Program-made: the position numbers and the translations under genes
Assembly (NCBI GenBank): GCA_938037185.1
Contig: CALHQK010000015.1
Span: 1 to 28,924 of the forward strand
Direction of reading: 5' to 3'
DNA length: 28,924 bases
Source: an uncultured Riemerella sp.
GTDB lineage: Bacteria; Bacteroidota; Bacteroidia; Flavobacteriales; Weeksellaceae
Notes under the pieces: generated by a model
Told to the model about the DNA's origin: nothing
Seen by the model: only the letters and a program-made list of their open reading frames with translations
Databases searched by the model: none
Shown here: positions 7,441 to 13,655 of the stretch, in pieces
Position numbering within the stretch: position 1 is the first letter of the stretch
How the letters are laid out: the number at the start of each line of letters is the position of its first letter

Positions 7441-8268
7441 CTAAGGTATTTTGATGAATTTATAAGAATGTTTCCCCTCGGTATCTTCTATTACGAGGAT
7501 ATAGACACCCTGCGCAAAGTGTTTTACGGAGATTTCGGAGATGTTTTCGTTTCCTGTTTTTACTAATCTGCCGGCAGTGTTGTAGATTTTATAACTCTTG
7601 ATACTGCTGAAGCCTTGCAGCTGCAGAATATCCGATGTCGGGTTAGGATATATTTTGCGTTCTTTTATGATGGTTTTAGCAATTTTCACATTATCTAAAA
7701 GAAGCATAAACTGGTCAAAAGACTTGTAGTGTCTCCAATAGAGTTTTATTTTTTTTCCTCTGTATTGGTTCAGGTTCAGGGTGATGTTTTCGGCGGTTTT
7801 TGAGTCCGAAAATCTCTTCTCATGTATCGGCACCAGCGTAGGATAGAAGCTCTCGGTCTCTTCAAGGACGAAAAGCTGGTAGCTCAGGTCATTCATCTTT
7901 TTGTTGAGCAGGAAATCCAGCGTTACTCCTATTTTGTAGGTAAGTTCTATATTGGCATTACTTTCGGCGGGGAGCTGTATGCTTGGCGATATCAGCACAT
8001 CATCCACATCCAGCGGTCCTGCCTCGCTCTCGGGTGTCCATTTGTATCCTTCTGAGACAAACATATAGCCGGTATTCCCGTTCCAGCCGGCGCTTTTCGT
8101 GCGGAAGTCGCCCTGCATTATCTTCCAGCTGCTGCCGTCTCTATCTCTGTCCAGCGTAGTCCAGCCTGTAGGCGTAGTTCCGCTGTTGAAATCTTCTGAG
8201 AATATTGTTTCTTGTCCGCTCACATATATTCCTAAAAGGGACAAAATTAAAAATAACCTTTTCTTCAT
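7441..8268 (-). CDS. Choice-of-anchor J (cleaved adhesin-like) protein with T9SS type A sorting domain
   Basis: The 275-residue protein begins with a signal peptide (MKKRLFLILSLLGIYVSGQE). A choice-of-anchor J domain follows: FSEDFNSGTTPTGWTTLD, then SSWKI, GYMFVSEGYKW and DDVLISPSIQLP, which end in a jelly-roll-like beta pattern. The last 70 residues are a T9SS type A sorting domain, from KIYPNPTSDIL to the end VLVIEDTEGKHSYKFIKI-type strands. It is therefore predicted to cross the outer membrane through the Por/T9SS machinery and be released or anchored at the surface. The frame stays open for 39 codons further upstream, but the ATG at 8268 begins the signal peptide and sits just after a strong promoter. 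Its ligand is unknown. Operon placement suggests it works with the downstream metalloprotease. Confidence 0.87.
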   Translation of the reverse strand: MKKRLFLILSLLGIYVSGQETIFSEDFNSGTTPTGWTTLDRDRDGSSWKIMQGDFRTKSAGWNGNTGYMFVSEGYKWTPESEAGPLDVDDVLISPSIQLPAESNANIELTYKIGVTLDFLLNKKMNDLSYQLFVLEETESFYPTLVPIHEKRFSDSKTAENITLNLNQYRGKKIKLYWRHYKSFDQFMLLLDNVKIAKTIIKERKIYPNPTSDILQLQGFSSIKSYKIYNTAGRLVKTGNENISEISVKHFAQGVYILVIEDTEGKHSYKFIKIP

Positions 8269-8284
8269 ATTTTTAAATAAAGTC

Positions 8285-8314
8285 CAAAGGTATAAAAATT
8301 TGAATAAAAGCAAA
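8285..8314 (-). promoter_or_regulatory. Promoter of the secreted-protein operon
   Basis: On the minus strand TTTG (8314-8311) is followed after 18 bases by TACCTTTG (8292-8285). This is the same spacing as the tRNA-Lys promoter and fits the Bacteroidota TTG/TAnnTTTG pattern. Transcription would start only about 10 bases before the ATG at 8268, giving a very short leader. Confidence 0.72.
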
Positions 8315-8408
8315 GTATAACTAAATTGAATTGATATTTTCTTTATTTCTCCTAATTTCAAAGCCAATAAAACAACCCAAACCACTCAAAAATAATATTT
8401 CCCCACCG

Positions 8409-8430
8409 AAAACAACAGCCGGAATTTTTC
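8409..8430 (+). repeat. Left arm of a long-distance inverted repeat
   Basis: The stretch AAAACAACAGCCGGAATTTTTC is matched in inverted orientation at 8723-8745 with one base added and one changed. The arms enclose about 290 bases that contain the four CCCCACCGGGGT copies. It could be the edge of a small mobile or decayed intergenic element. Confidence 0.6.
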
Positions 8431-8443
8431 AGAATTGGACTTT

Positions 8444-8604
8444 CAGAGTGTTGGGAAATGTAAAACCCCACCGGGGTCTGGCGTTTTTTTATCCAAAAAA
8501 TGGAATCCCCACCGGGGTCTCGGGCATTCAGGGTGTCAGGAAATGCAAAACCCCACCGGGGTATGATGTTTTTTTTGTCCAAGAAATGAATTCCCCACCG
8601 GGGT
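8444..8604. repeat. Cluster of four CCCCACCGGGGT palindromes within an 85-bp tandem duplication
   Basis: The 12-base element occurs identically at 8466-8477, 8507-8518, 8551-8562 and 8593-8604, with starts 41, 44 and 42 bases apart. A half copy, CCCCACCG, lies at 8401-8408. Each copy is a short palindrome with arms CCCC and GGGG around ACC. Flanks of copies 1 and 3 resemble each other, as do those of copies 2 and 4, so an ancestral two-element unit of about 85 bases (from 8444 and from 8529) has been duplicated. Reading frames through the region on both strands look spurious. The stretch 8269-8890 holds no gene I can support. Function is unknown: a protein-binding site array or a REP-like element are possible. 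Confidence 0.8.
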
Positions 8605-8621
8605 CTGGTGTTTTTATTGTG

Positions 8622-8655
8622 AATTATCCAACAAGCTGGATTTTGGCGGATAATT
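8622..8655. repeat. Short inverted repeat AATTATCC/GGATAATT
   Basis: An 8-base perfect inverted repeat (8622-8629 and 8648-8655) with an 18-base spacer lies just after the palindrome cluster, inside the larger inverted arms. There is no T tract, so it is not a usual terminator. Confidence 0.45.
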
Positions 8656-8722
8656 TCAGTCGGGTTTTGTTAGCTTTTCCAAAAAGTTTAGGTTGATTCA
8701 GTTGCTTTGAGATGCTTGGCAG

Positions 8723-8745
8723 GAAAAATTCCAGCTGTTGCTTTT
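8723..8745 (-). repeat. Right arm of a long-distance inverted repeat
   Basis: This is the near-exact reverse complement of 8409-8430, reading AAAAGCAACAGC then TGGAATTTTTC on the minus strand. A separate direct repeat follows: AGAATAGGACTTCCAGA at 8771-8787 matches AGAATTGGACTTTCAGA at 8431-8447 at 15 of 17 bases, which adds to the picture of a repeat-built spacer. Confidence 0.6.
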
Positions 8746-8890
8746 GGCTCAAGAGAGTGAGATTTAATGAAGAATAGGACTTCCAGACACTCCGAGATAC
8801 CAATCCTGAAAAAAATCGGTAGTTTTTTATTATCGGGATATCTGAAACCGAAATTTTCTTCAAAATTCATTCAGGTTGAAATAGGAAGCC

Positions 8891-9658
8891 TTATTTTATC
8901 CCGAATATGGCTTGGGCATTGGCAGTCGTTACTCTATCAATTTCCTCAAAACTCACTCCATAAATATCCACCAGCTTGCCTGCGATGAGGTTCAGATAAG
9001 CGCTTTCATTGCGTTTTCCTCGGTGCGGCACGGGCGCCAGATAGGGGCTGTCCGTCTCCAAAACTATTTTCTCCAAAGGCATTTCGCCCAAAAATTGGTC
9101 TATTTTTCCATTCTTGAAAGTCACCACACCGCCGATGCCCAAGCTGAATCCCAGCTCTATCGCCCGCAGAGCCTGAGCCTTGTCGCCACTGAAACAATGG
9201 AATATCCCGCGCAGGCGAGGGTGTTTTTTTCTTTCCAAAACCTCAAAAGTCTCATCAAAACTATTTCGGGTATGGATTACGATGGGCAGGTCTTTCTCTA
9301 CAGCCCAGTCTATCTGCTTTTCGAAAGCCTTTATCTGTATGTCAAGGGTAGATTGCTCCCAATACAAATCTATCCCGATTTCGCCCACAGCACAGAAATC
9401 CCTTTGGTTAAGGTATTTTTCTACCATTTCTAATTCCTTTTCCCAAGTGTCAGGCTTTACCGAGCAGGGATGAAGTCCCATCATTGCAAAGATTTTCTGC
9501 GGATAGGCTGCCTCTAAATCCAGCATTTTTTGGTGAGTTTCGGAGTCTATGGCAGGCAGGAATATTTGGCTTACTCCGTTTGCGAAAGCTCTGGAAACGG
9601 CTTCCTGTCTGTCTTGGTCAAATTCCTCTGCGTAGAGGTGCGTGTGGGTGTCTATCAT
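8891..9658 (-). CDS. tatD: TatD family metal-dependent hydrolase/deoxyribonuclease
   Basis: The 255-residue protein is a TIM-barrel hydrolase of the TatD/YcfH family. It opens with the metal-binding HxH of MIDTHTHLY, then shows the Glu of AVGEIGIDLYW, the His of IVIHTRN, the His of GIFHCFSGD and the Asp of LETDSPYLAP. These are all the metal and catalytic positions of the family. Such enzymes act as 3'-5' exonucleases on DNA or RNA in the cytoplasm and have been linked to repair of oxidised DNA. The length is standard. It is the last gene of a run with GSCFA 17 bases upstream. No clear terminator follows, and the repeat-rich spacer begins directly after its stop. Confidence 0.9.
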   Translation of the reverse strand: MIDTHTHLYAEEFDQDRQEAVSRAFANGVSQIFLPAIDSETHQKMLDLEAAYPQKIFAMMGLHPCSVKPDTWEKELEMVEKYLNQRDFCAVGEIGIDLYWEQSTLDIQIKAFEKQIDWAVEKDLPIVIHTRNSFDETFEVLERKKHPRLRGIFHCFSGDKAQALRAIELGFSLGIGGVVTFKNGKIDQFLGEMPLEKIVLETDSPYLAPVPHRGKRNESAYLNLIAGKLVDIYGVSFEEIDRVTTANAQAIFGIK

Positions 9659-9675
9659 CGTAGGTAAAAGGTTTT

Positions 9676-10635
9676 TTAATGCTGAATAAAAATACTATGT
9701 TTCACTTTGCCCTGCTGCTGGGCTATTCTTTGCTTTATCTGATTTAAAAAATCCTGATGCTGTGGGCTGTTTTCATCTTTCGGTCTGTGTTCCAGCGCTT
9801 GTTTTATCTTAAAGTTTTCAGAGATAAACTCAAGGGTCTCGGCATCAAAATAAGACTGAGCAAACTTTTCCCAAATATACTGCACAGCCTGAGGGCTTGG
9901 GTGCAGCATGTCCTCCTTGTAGAAGCGGTAATCGCGCAGGTCGTCCATCATGATTTCGTAGATGGGCAGGTAGGTGCATTGCGGGTGTTTCTGTGCGGTT
10001 TCGTGCATGGCGCAGAGTAGTTTAGCCTTGCTTAGGGCGTTTTCGGTTAAGCCGTCTTTTGCATGGCGCACAGGGCTGAGGGTAAGGAGTATCTGCACAT
10101 CATCAGAGCAGAATTTGGTAAGAAGCTGGATTGATTTTTCCATTGCAGAAGTCAGCTCCTCATGTGTCAGCAGTCGTTTTTTGAAGAATTTTTGAGGTAT
10201 CTTGTGGCAGTTGGCAGCCAAAACACCTTGTGGAAGGAATTCATAAGCGTAAGCTGTTCCGTAGGTGATGATTACCCAGCTGGTTTTTCTAAGAAAATCG
10301 TATGCTTCCGCTATTTTTTGGTTGATTTTGCCAAGTGTAACCTCCACAGACCCTGAATTGAAAGAAGTATGATGGTGCAGGCTGAGAAACTCCCCGTGGT
10401 ATAAGACCAAATCTTCTTCGGTGTAGGTTTTCTGCTGGCAGATTTGTTCAAGGGCATTGTTTACCGCCCAAGGATTAAAGATAGTTCCAAAGGGATTGTT
10501 TAAGGTCTGCAGCTGTCCGTCTGCCAGTCTGCTGGACATTTCGGAAGCAAAACAAGAACCGATGGAGAATATGGCTTCATCGGTTTTCAGCTTTCTTTCT
10601 GACGGCGCGATATCTACTTCTGTGCGGAATTTCAT
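9676..10635 (-). CDS. GSCFA domain protein
   Basis: This 319-residue protein carries the name-giving motif near its start (SIGSCFASEMSSRL), followed by NPFGTIFNPWAV. Later it has ITYGTAYAYE, LLTLSPVRHAKDG and DMLHPSPQAVQYIWEKF. The early Ser and the Asp and His of DMLHPS resemble the catalytic set of SGNH/GDSL-type esterases, to which the GSCFA family appears related, so an esterase or acyltransferase role is plausible. No substrate is known to me. There is no signal peptide. The family is common in Bacteroidota, and here it lies between a prenyl synthetase (14 bases upstream) and TatD in one apparent operon. Confidence 0.88.
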   Translation of the reverse strand: MKFRTEVDIAPSERKLKTDEAIFSIGSCFASEMSSRLADGQLQTLNNPFGTIFNPWAVNNALEQICQQKTYTEEDLVLYHGEFLSLHHHTSFNSGSVEVTLGKINQKIAEAYDFLRKTSWVIITYGTAYAYEFLPQGVLAANCHKIPQKFFKKRLLTHEELTSAMEKSIQLLTKFCSDDVQILLTLSPVRHAKDGLTENALSKAKLLCAMHETAQKHPQCTYLPIYEIMMDDLRDYRFYKEDMLHPSPQAVQYIWEKFAQSYFDAETLEFISENFKIKQALEHRPKDENSPQHQDFLNQIKQRIAQQQGKVKHSIFIQH

Positions 10636-10649
10636 AAATATTTCAGGAT

Positions 10650-11621
10650 TTAAACTTTTCTCTCTAAAAGATAGGCGGCCAGAGCGGTGAGCGGATGTTT
10701 CTTCTCCTCTGGAAGTTTTATTTTGTTTAAATAATTTTGGGCTAAATCATTGTGTTTTTGGATAAGCTCCAAGGTTTTCTTATCCGCACCTGTACTGCGG
10801 AATATTTCCTCTACGGCTTGTGCTTTCTCGGCCTCATCGGTATTTAGAGAATACCAGTGGAGCAGGGATTTCTTCTGCTCTTCATCAGCATTTTCTAAAG
10901 CGAGAAGGTAGAGAATGGTCTTTTTATTTTCGTAGATGTCTCCCGCTTGCCTCTTCCCAAACTGCTCCTGACTGCCGAATACATCTAAATAGTCATCCAT
11001 CATCTGGAATGCAATCCCTAGATGCCTTCCGAATTCGTAGATGGCGCGGGCATCGGATTCCTCTGCATGGGCGATGATGGCACCTATTTTCAGTGCTGAA
11101 GCGCAGAGAACAGCCGTTTTATAGGTAATCATCTGGATATAGTCATCATAAGAAACCTTGTTATTGGTTTCAAAATTGACATCCATCTGCTGTCCTTCGC
11201 ATATTTTGATGCCTGTCTCGGAGAAGAGCTGGATGCACTTTTTGAACTGGCTGTCCTCCAAATCCTCAAAAAACTGGTAGGATTTGATAAGCAGAGCATC
11301 CCCCGAAAGAATGCCAATGTTTATCCCATGCAGGGTGTGTACGGTTGGTTTGTTTCGGCGGAGCGGAGCTTCATCCATAATGTCATCATGAATGAGCGTA
11401 AAATTGTGGAAAAATTCTATAGCTAAGGCTGATTTCAGAGCCTTGTCCATATCTCCTCCGAATAGCTCGGCTGCCATCAGGGTAAGAACTGGTCTGAGGC
11501 GCTTTCCTCCATTGGCAATGATGTAGTTCATCGGTTCGTAGAGCTGGGACGGCTCACCATTGAATTGATGTTTTTCTATATTTTCGGCAATGAGCCTCTG
11601 GTATTTATTTAGGAAATCCAT
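10650..11621 (-). CDS. Polyprenyl (isoprenyl diphosphate) synthetase
   Basis: The 323-residue cytosolic enzyme extends allylic diphosphates with isopentenyl diphosphate to make the prenyl chains of quinones or related lipids. GGKRLRP near residue 39 binds isopentenyl diphosphate. The first Asp-rich motif is DDIMD in LIHDDIMDEAPLRR, and the second is DDYLD in FQMMDDYLDVFG. The first motif lacks the two-residue insert (DDxxxxD) of E. coli-type farnesyl synthases. A Phe sits five residues before it, a place where bulky side chains usually limit chain length, so product length (for example C20 or longer) stays uncertain. It is the first gene of the run leading to GSCFA and TatD. Confidence 0.9.
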   Translation of the reverse strand: MDFLNKYQRLIAENIEKHQFNGEPSQLYEPMNYIIANGGKRLRPVLTLMAAELFGGDMDKALKSALAIEFFHNFTLIHDDIMDEAPLRRNKPTVHTLHGINIGILSGDALLIKSYQFFEDLEDSQFKKCIQLFSETGIKICEGQQMDVNFETNNKVSYDDYIQMITYKTAVLCASALKIGAIIAHAEESDARAIYEFGRHLGIAFQMMDDYLDVFGSQEQFGKRQAGDIYENKKTILYLLALENADEEQKKSLLHWYSLNTDEAEKAQAVEEIFRSTGADKKTLELIQKHNDLAQNYLNKIKLPEEKKHPLTALAAYLLERKV

Positions 11622-11637
11622 AAGGTTTTATTTAGGG

Positions 11638-11668
11638 CAAATTTACTTTTTTATCCTGAAACAGGCAA
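11638..11668 (-). promoter_or_regulatory. Probable promoter of the prenyl synthetase-GSCFA-TatD run
   Basis: On the minus strand TTG (11668-11666) is followed after 20 bases by TAAATTTG (11645-11638), in the TAnnTTTG pattern, 16 bases before the ATG at 11621. Confidence 0.5.
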
Positions 11669-11687
11669 TTTCTATTCATAATAAATA

Positions 11688-11714
11688 TAAAAACCCACAC
11701 TTCTCAGTATGGGT
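11688..11714 (-). terminator. Intrinsic terminator of the phosphate transporter operon
   Basis: ACCCACAC (11693-11700) pairs with GTATGGGT (11707-11714), with one wobble and a 6-base loop. On the minus strand it is followed by a run of T. It lies 17 bases past the transporter stop. Confidence 0.75.
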
Positions 11715-11731
11715 CTGCTTTATTTTTTAGA

Positions 11732-12874
11732 TTAGTTAAATAAGGTTACAATCAGGTAAGTAATTCCTGCTACCAATGCACTGATAGGAATGGTGAGAAC
11801 CCACGCCCAGAGGAGGCTTACGGTAACTCCCCACCGCACAGCGGATACTCGCTTGGTAAGCCCGACACCTATAATAGACCCTGTAATGGTATGTGTGGTA
11901 GATACAGGAATCCCTAAATGATCTGTAATGAATAAGGTAACGGCTCCTGCAGTCTCGGCACTTACGCCTTCTAAAGCATTTACTTTGGTGATTTTAGACC
12001 CCATAGTTTTTACAATCTTCCAGCCGCCACTCATCGTTCCTAAGCCTATTGCAATAAACGAAACCAAAGGCACCCAGAGATAGTGTTCTGCGAAGAAATC
12101 AAATCTATCACTCACCGCAAGAGTAGTATAAGTAGGATCGGCAATGATATCAACATGATAGTAAATAATAGCCGCTCCGATGATTCCCATTACTTTCTGT
12201 GCATCATTCAGTCCGTGTCCTAAACTAAATAGGGCAGAAGATACCAGTTGTAACTGCTTAAAAGCTGTTTCTGCCTTATGCGGATTACTTTTTTTACAAA
12301 CATTAATGATAATCAGTGTGATGATGACCGAAACAAACATCCCAATGAATGGGGCTAAAAATATAAACAAGAAAATAGGAATAACTTTATTGAATTTTAC
12401 TATATCCTGCGTAGTCAGTTTAGAAAAGGACATTTCCAGCGTTTCAAAGAAAGAAATGTCCGTATAAGCGGCTTTAAATTCAATATAATTTCCCACTAAA
12501 GCGTGCATCAGTGCTGCTCCTAAAAAGCCGCCTATCAGCGTATGGGAAGAAGATGAAGGAATCCCAAACCACCAAGTGAAAAGATTCCAGACAATGGCTG
12601 CGATGAGCCCAGAGAATATAACTTCAAGGTTGATAAAATCTTCGCTGACAATCTTTGCAATAGTGTTCCCGATTTTAAACCCGCCAAATACATAAACCGC
12701 AAGGAAAAACGCAGCGAAATTCCATACAGCAGCCCACACTACAGCTTGGAAGGGAGTGAGAACTTTGGTAGAAACGATGGTTGCAATAGCATTAGCTGCA
12801 TCGTGAAAACCATTGATATAGTCAAAGATAAGAGCCAGACCAATGATAGCAATAAGAAGATGTGGAAATTCCAT
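11732..12874 (-). CDS. pit: Inorganic phosphate transporter, PiT family
   Basis: The 380-residue inner-membrane protein takes up phosphate together with protons or as a metal-phosphate complex. It has the two inverted PiT halves. The N-terminal one carries FDYINGFHDAANAIAT, and GHGLNDAQKVMGIIGAA lies in the middle. The C-terminal half has GIPVSTTHTITGSIIGVG, paralleling GIPSSSSHTLIGGFLGAAL in the first half. About ten hydrophobic segments can be seen. A DUF47/PhoU-like gene lies 31 bases upstream in the same direction, the usual partner arrangement for PiT carriers. A terminator follows the stop. Confidence 0.93.
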   Translation of the reverse strand: MEFPHLLIAIIGLALIFDYINGFHDAANAIATIVSTKVLTPFQAVVWAAVWNFAAFFLAVYVFGGFKIGNTIAKIVSEDFINLEVIFSGLIAAIVWNLFTWWFGIPSSSSHTLIGGFLGAALMHALVGNYIEFKAAYTDISFFETLEMSFSKLTTQDIVKFNKVIPIFLFIFLAPFIGMFVSVIITLIIINVCKKSNPHKAETAFKQLQLVSSALFSLGHGLNDAQKVMGIIGAAIIYYHVDIIADPTYTTLAVSDRFDFFAEHYLWVPLVSFIAIGLGTMSGGWKIVKTMGSKITKVNALEGVSAETAGAVTLFITDHLGIPVSTTHTITGSIIGVGLTKRVSAVRWGVTVSLLWAWVLTIPISALVAGITYLIVTLFN

Positions 12875-12905
12875 ATAAATTCAGTTGAAAGTTAGAAGCT
12901 TCTTT

Positions 12906-13544
12906 TTAAGCGTATTTTATGATAATGCTGTCCAAGACATTTGCGACATCTTCCGCCTTATCGGTTACTTCTTCTAAATAATTCAGTACCTGCTGAACTT
13001 TGATGATGTTTATCGGGTCGTTGGTTTCAAATAGTTTGATTAACGCAGAACTCTGCACATCATCAGCAATGTTTTCTATGCTGTTTATTTTAATGCAGGA
13101 TTCTTTCACAGCTTCTAAGTCTTTGAAATCCTTAAAGTTTTTAATGGCATTTTGGATTTCTATACACGCCTTGTAAATTAGAAGAGAAAACTCTTGGTAA
13201 GCCTCTGTTTTAGGGCTTTTGTAAAGAAAAATATACTTCGCTGAAGCATAGATGTAATCAGCAATATCATCCAAACTGGTCGCCAGAGAGTGTATGTCTT
13301 CACGATCAAAAGGAGTGATGAAATTTTTCCCCAGTTCTACATAAATTTGGTGCGTAAGTCCATCGTTAATGTGCTCATAATCTTTGGCTTTGTCTACCAA
13401 AGAGGCATCGTTGATGTCAAAGTTTTTAACATCTTCGTGAAATTCCTTGGACATTTCAACCAAGTTTTCTGCTACTTTTTCAAATAATACGAAAAACACT
13501 TTGTCTTTCGGCTGGAATGCTTTAAAAATGTTCCCAATTCCCAT
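12906..13544 (-). CDS. DUF47 (PhoU-like) PiT accessory protein
   Basis: The 212-residue, all-helical cytoplasmic protein belongs to the DUF47/PhoU-like family that accompanies PiT phosphate carriers. Seen features are repeated acidic helix patterns such as AKDYEHINDGLTHQIY, FDREDIHSLATSLDDIADYIYASAKY and YLEEVTDKAEDVANVLDSIIIKYA. The E/DxxxD motifs resemble the metal-binding motifs of PhoU. The likely role is to gate or regulate the downstream transporter, by analogy with other Pit operons. It is the first gene of the pair and is preceded by a TATATTTG -7 box. Confidence 0.88.
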   Translation of the reverse strand: MGIGNIFKAFQPKDKVFFVLFEKVAENLVEMSKEFHEDVKNFDINDASLVDKAKDYEHINDGLTHQIYVELGKNFITPFDREDIHSLATSLDDIADYIYASAKYIFLYKSPKTEAYQEFSLLIYKACIEIQNAIKNFKDFKDLEAVKESCIKINSIENIADDVQSSALIKLFETNDPINIIKVQQVLNYLEEVTDKAEDVANVLDSIIIKYA

Positions 13545-13569
13545 GTCAGTTTATTCTAAATATATTATG

Positions 13570-13577
13570 CAAATATA
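13570..13577 (-). promoter_or_regulatory. -7 box of the DUF47-pit operon
   Basis: The minus strand reads TATATTTG followed by C, 25 bases before the ATG. A TTG 22 bases further upstream (13602-13600) is a possible but loosely spaced -33 element. Confidence 0.5.
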
Positions 13578-13622
13578 AAGTAAAATATTAAAAAAACATC
13601 AATTTTTATCATAAATAAACAG

Positions 13623-13651
13623 AACAAGACATCCTTTAAGAATGTCTTGTT
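13623..13651 (-). terminator. Hairpin after the DeaD-type helicase gene
   Basis: AACAAGACAT (13623-13632) and ATGTCTTGTT (13642-13651) form a perfect 10-base stem with a 9-base loop, a few bases after the helicase stop. On the minus strand the following tract (CTGTTTATTT) is T-rich but interrupted. Confidence 0.65.
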
Positions 13652-13655
13652 TTTG

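Noticed and set aside
8269..8385. Longer N-terminus for the choice-of-anchor J protein
   Set aside because: It would cover the TTTG-N18-TACCTTTG promoter and place the signal peptide inside the protein.
8393..8604. Possible CRISPR array from four evenly spaced repeats
   Set aside because: The repeat is only 12 bases, the spacers are related to each other in alternate pairs, and there are no cas genes nearby.
8331..8696. A 121-codon + frame and several minus frames over the palindrome cluster
   Set aside because: Their peptides simply repeat with the DNA repeats on both strands, they have no ribosome site or known domain, and the similarity follows the 85-base duplication and not codon structure.
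8912..9433. 173-codon frame opposite tatD
   Set aside because: It is a shadow of the well-supported TatD frame with no recognisable features.
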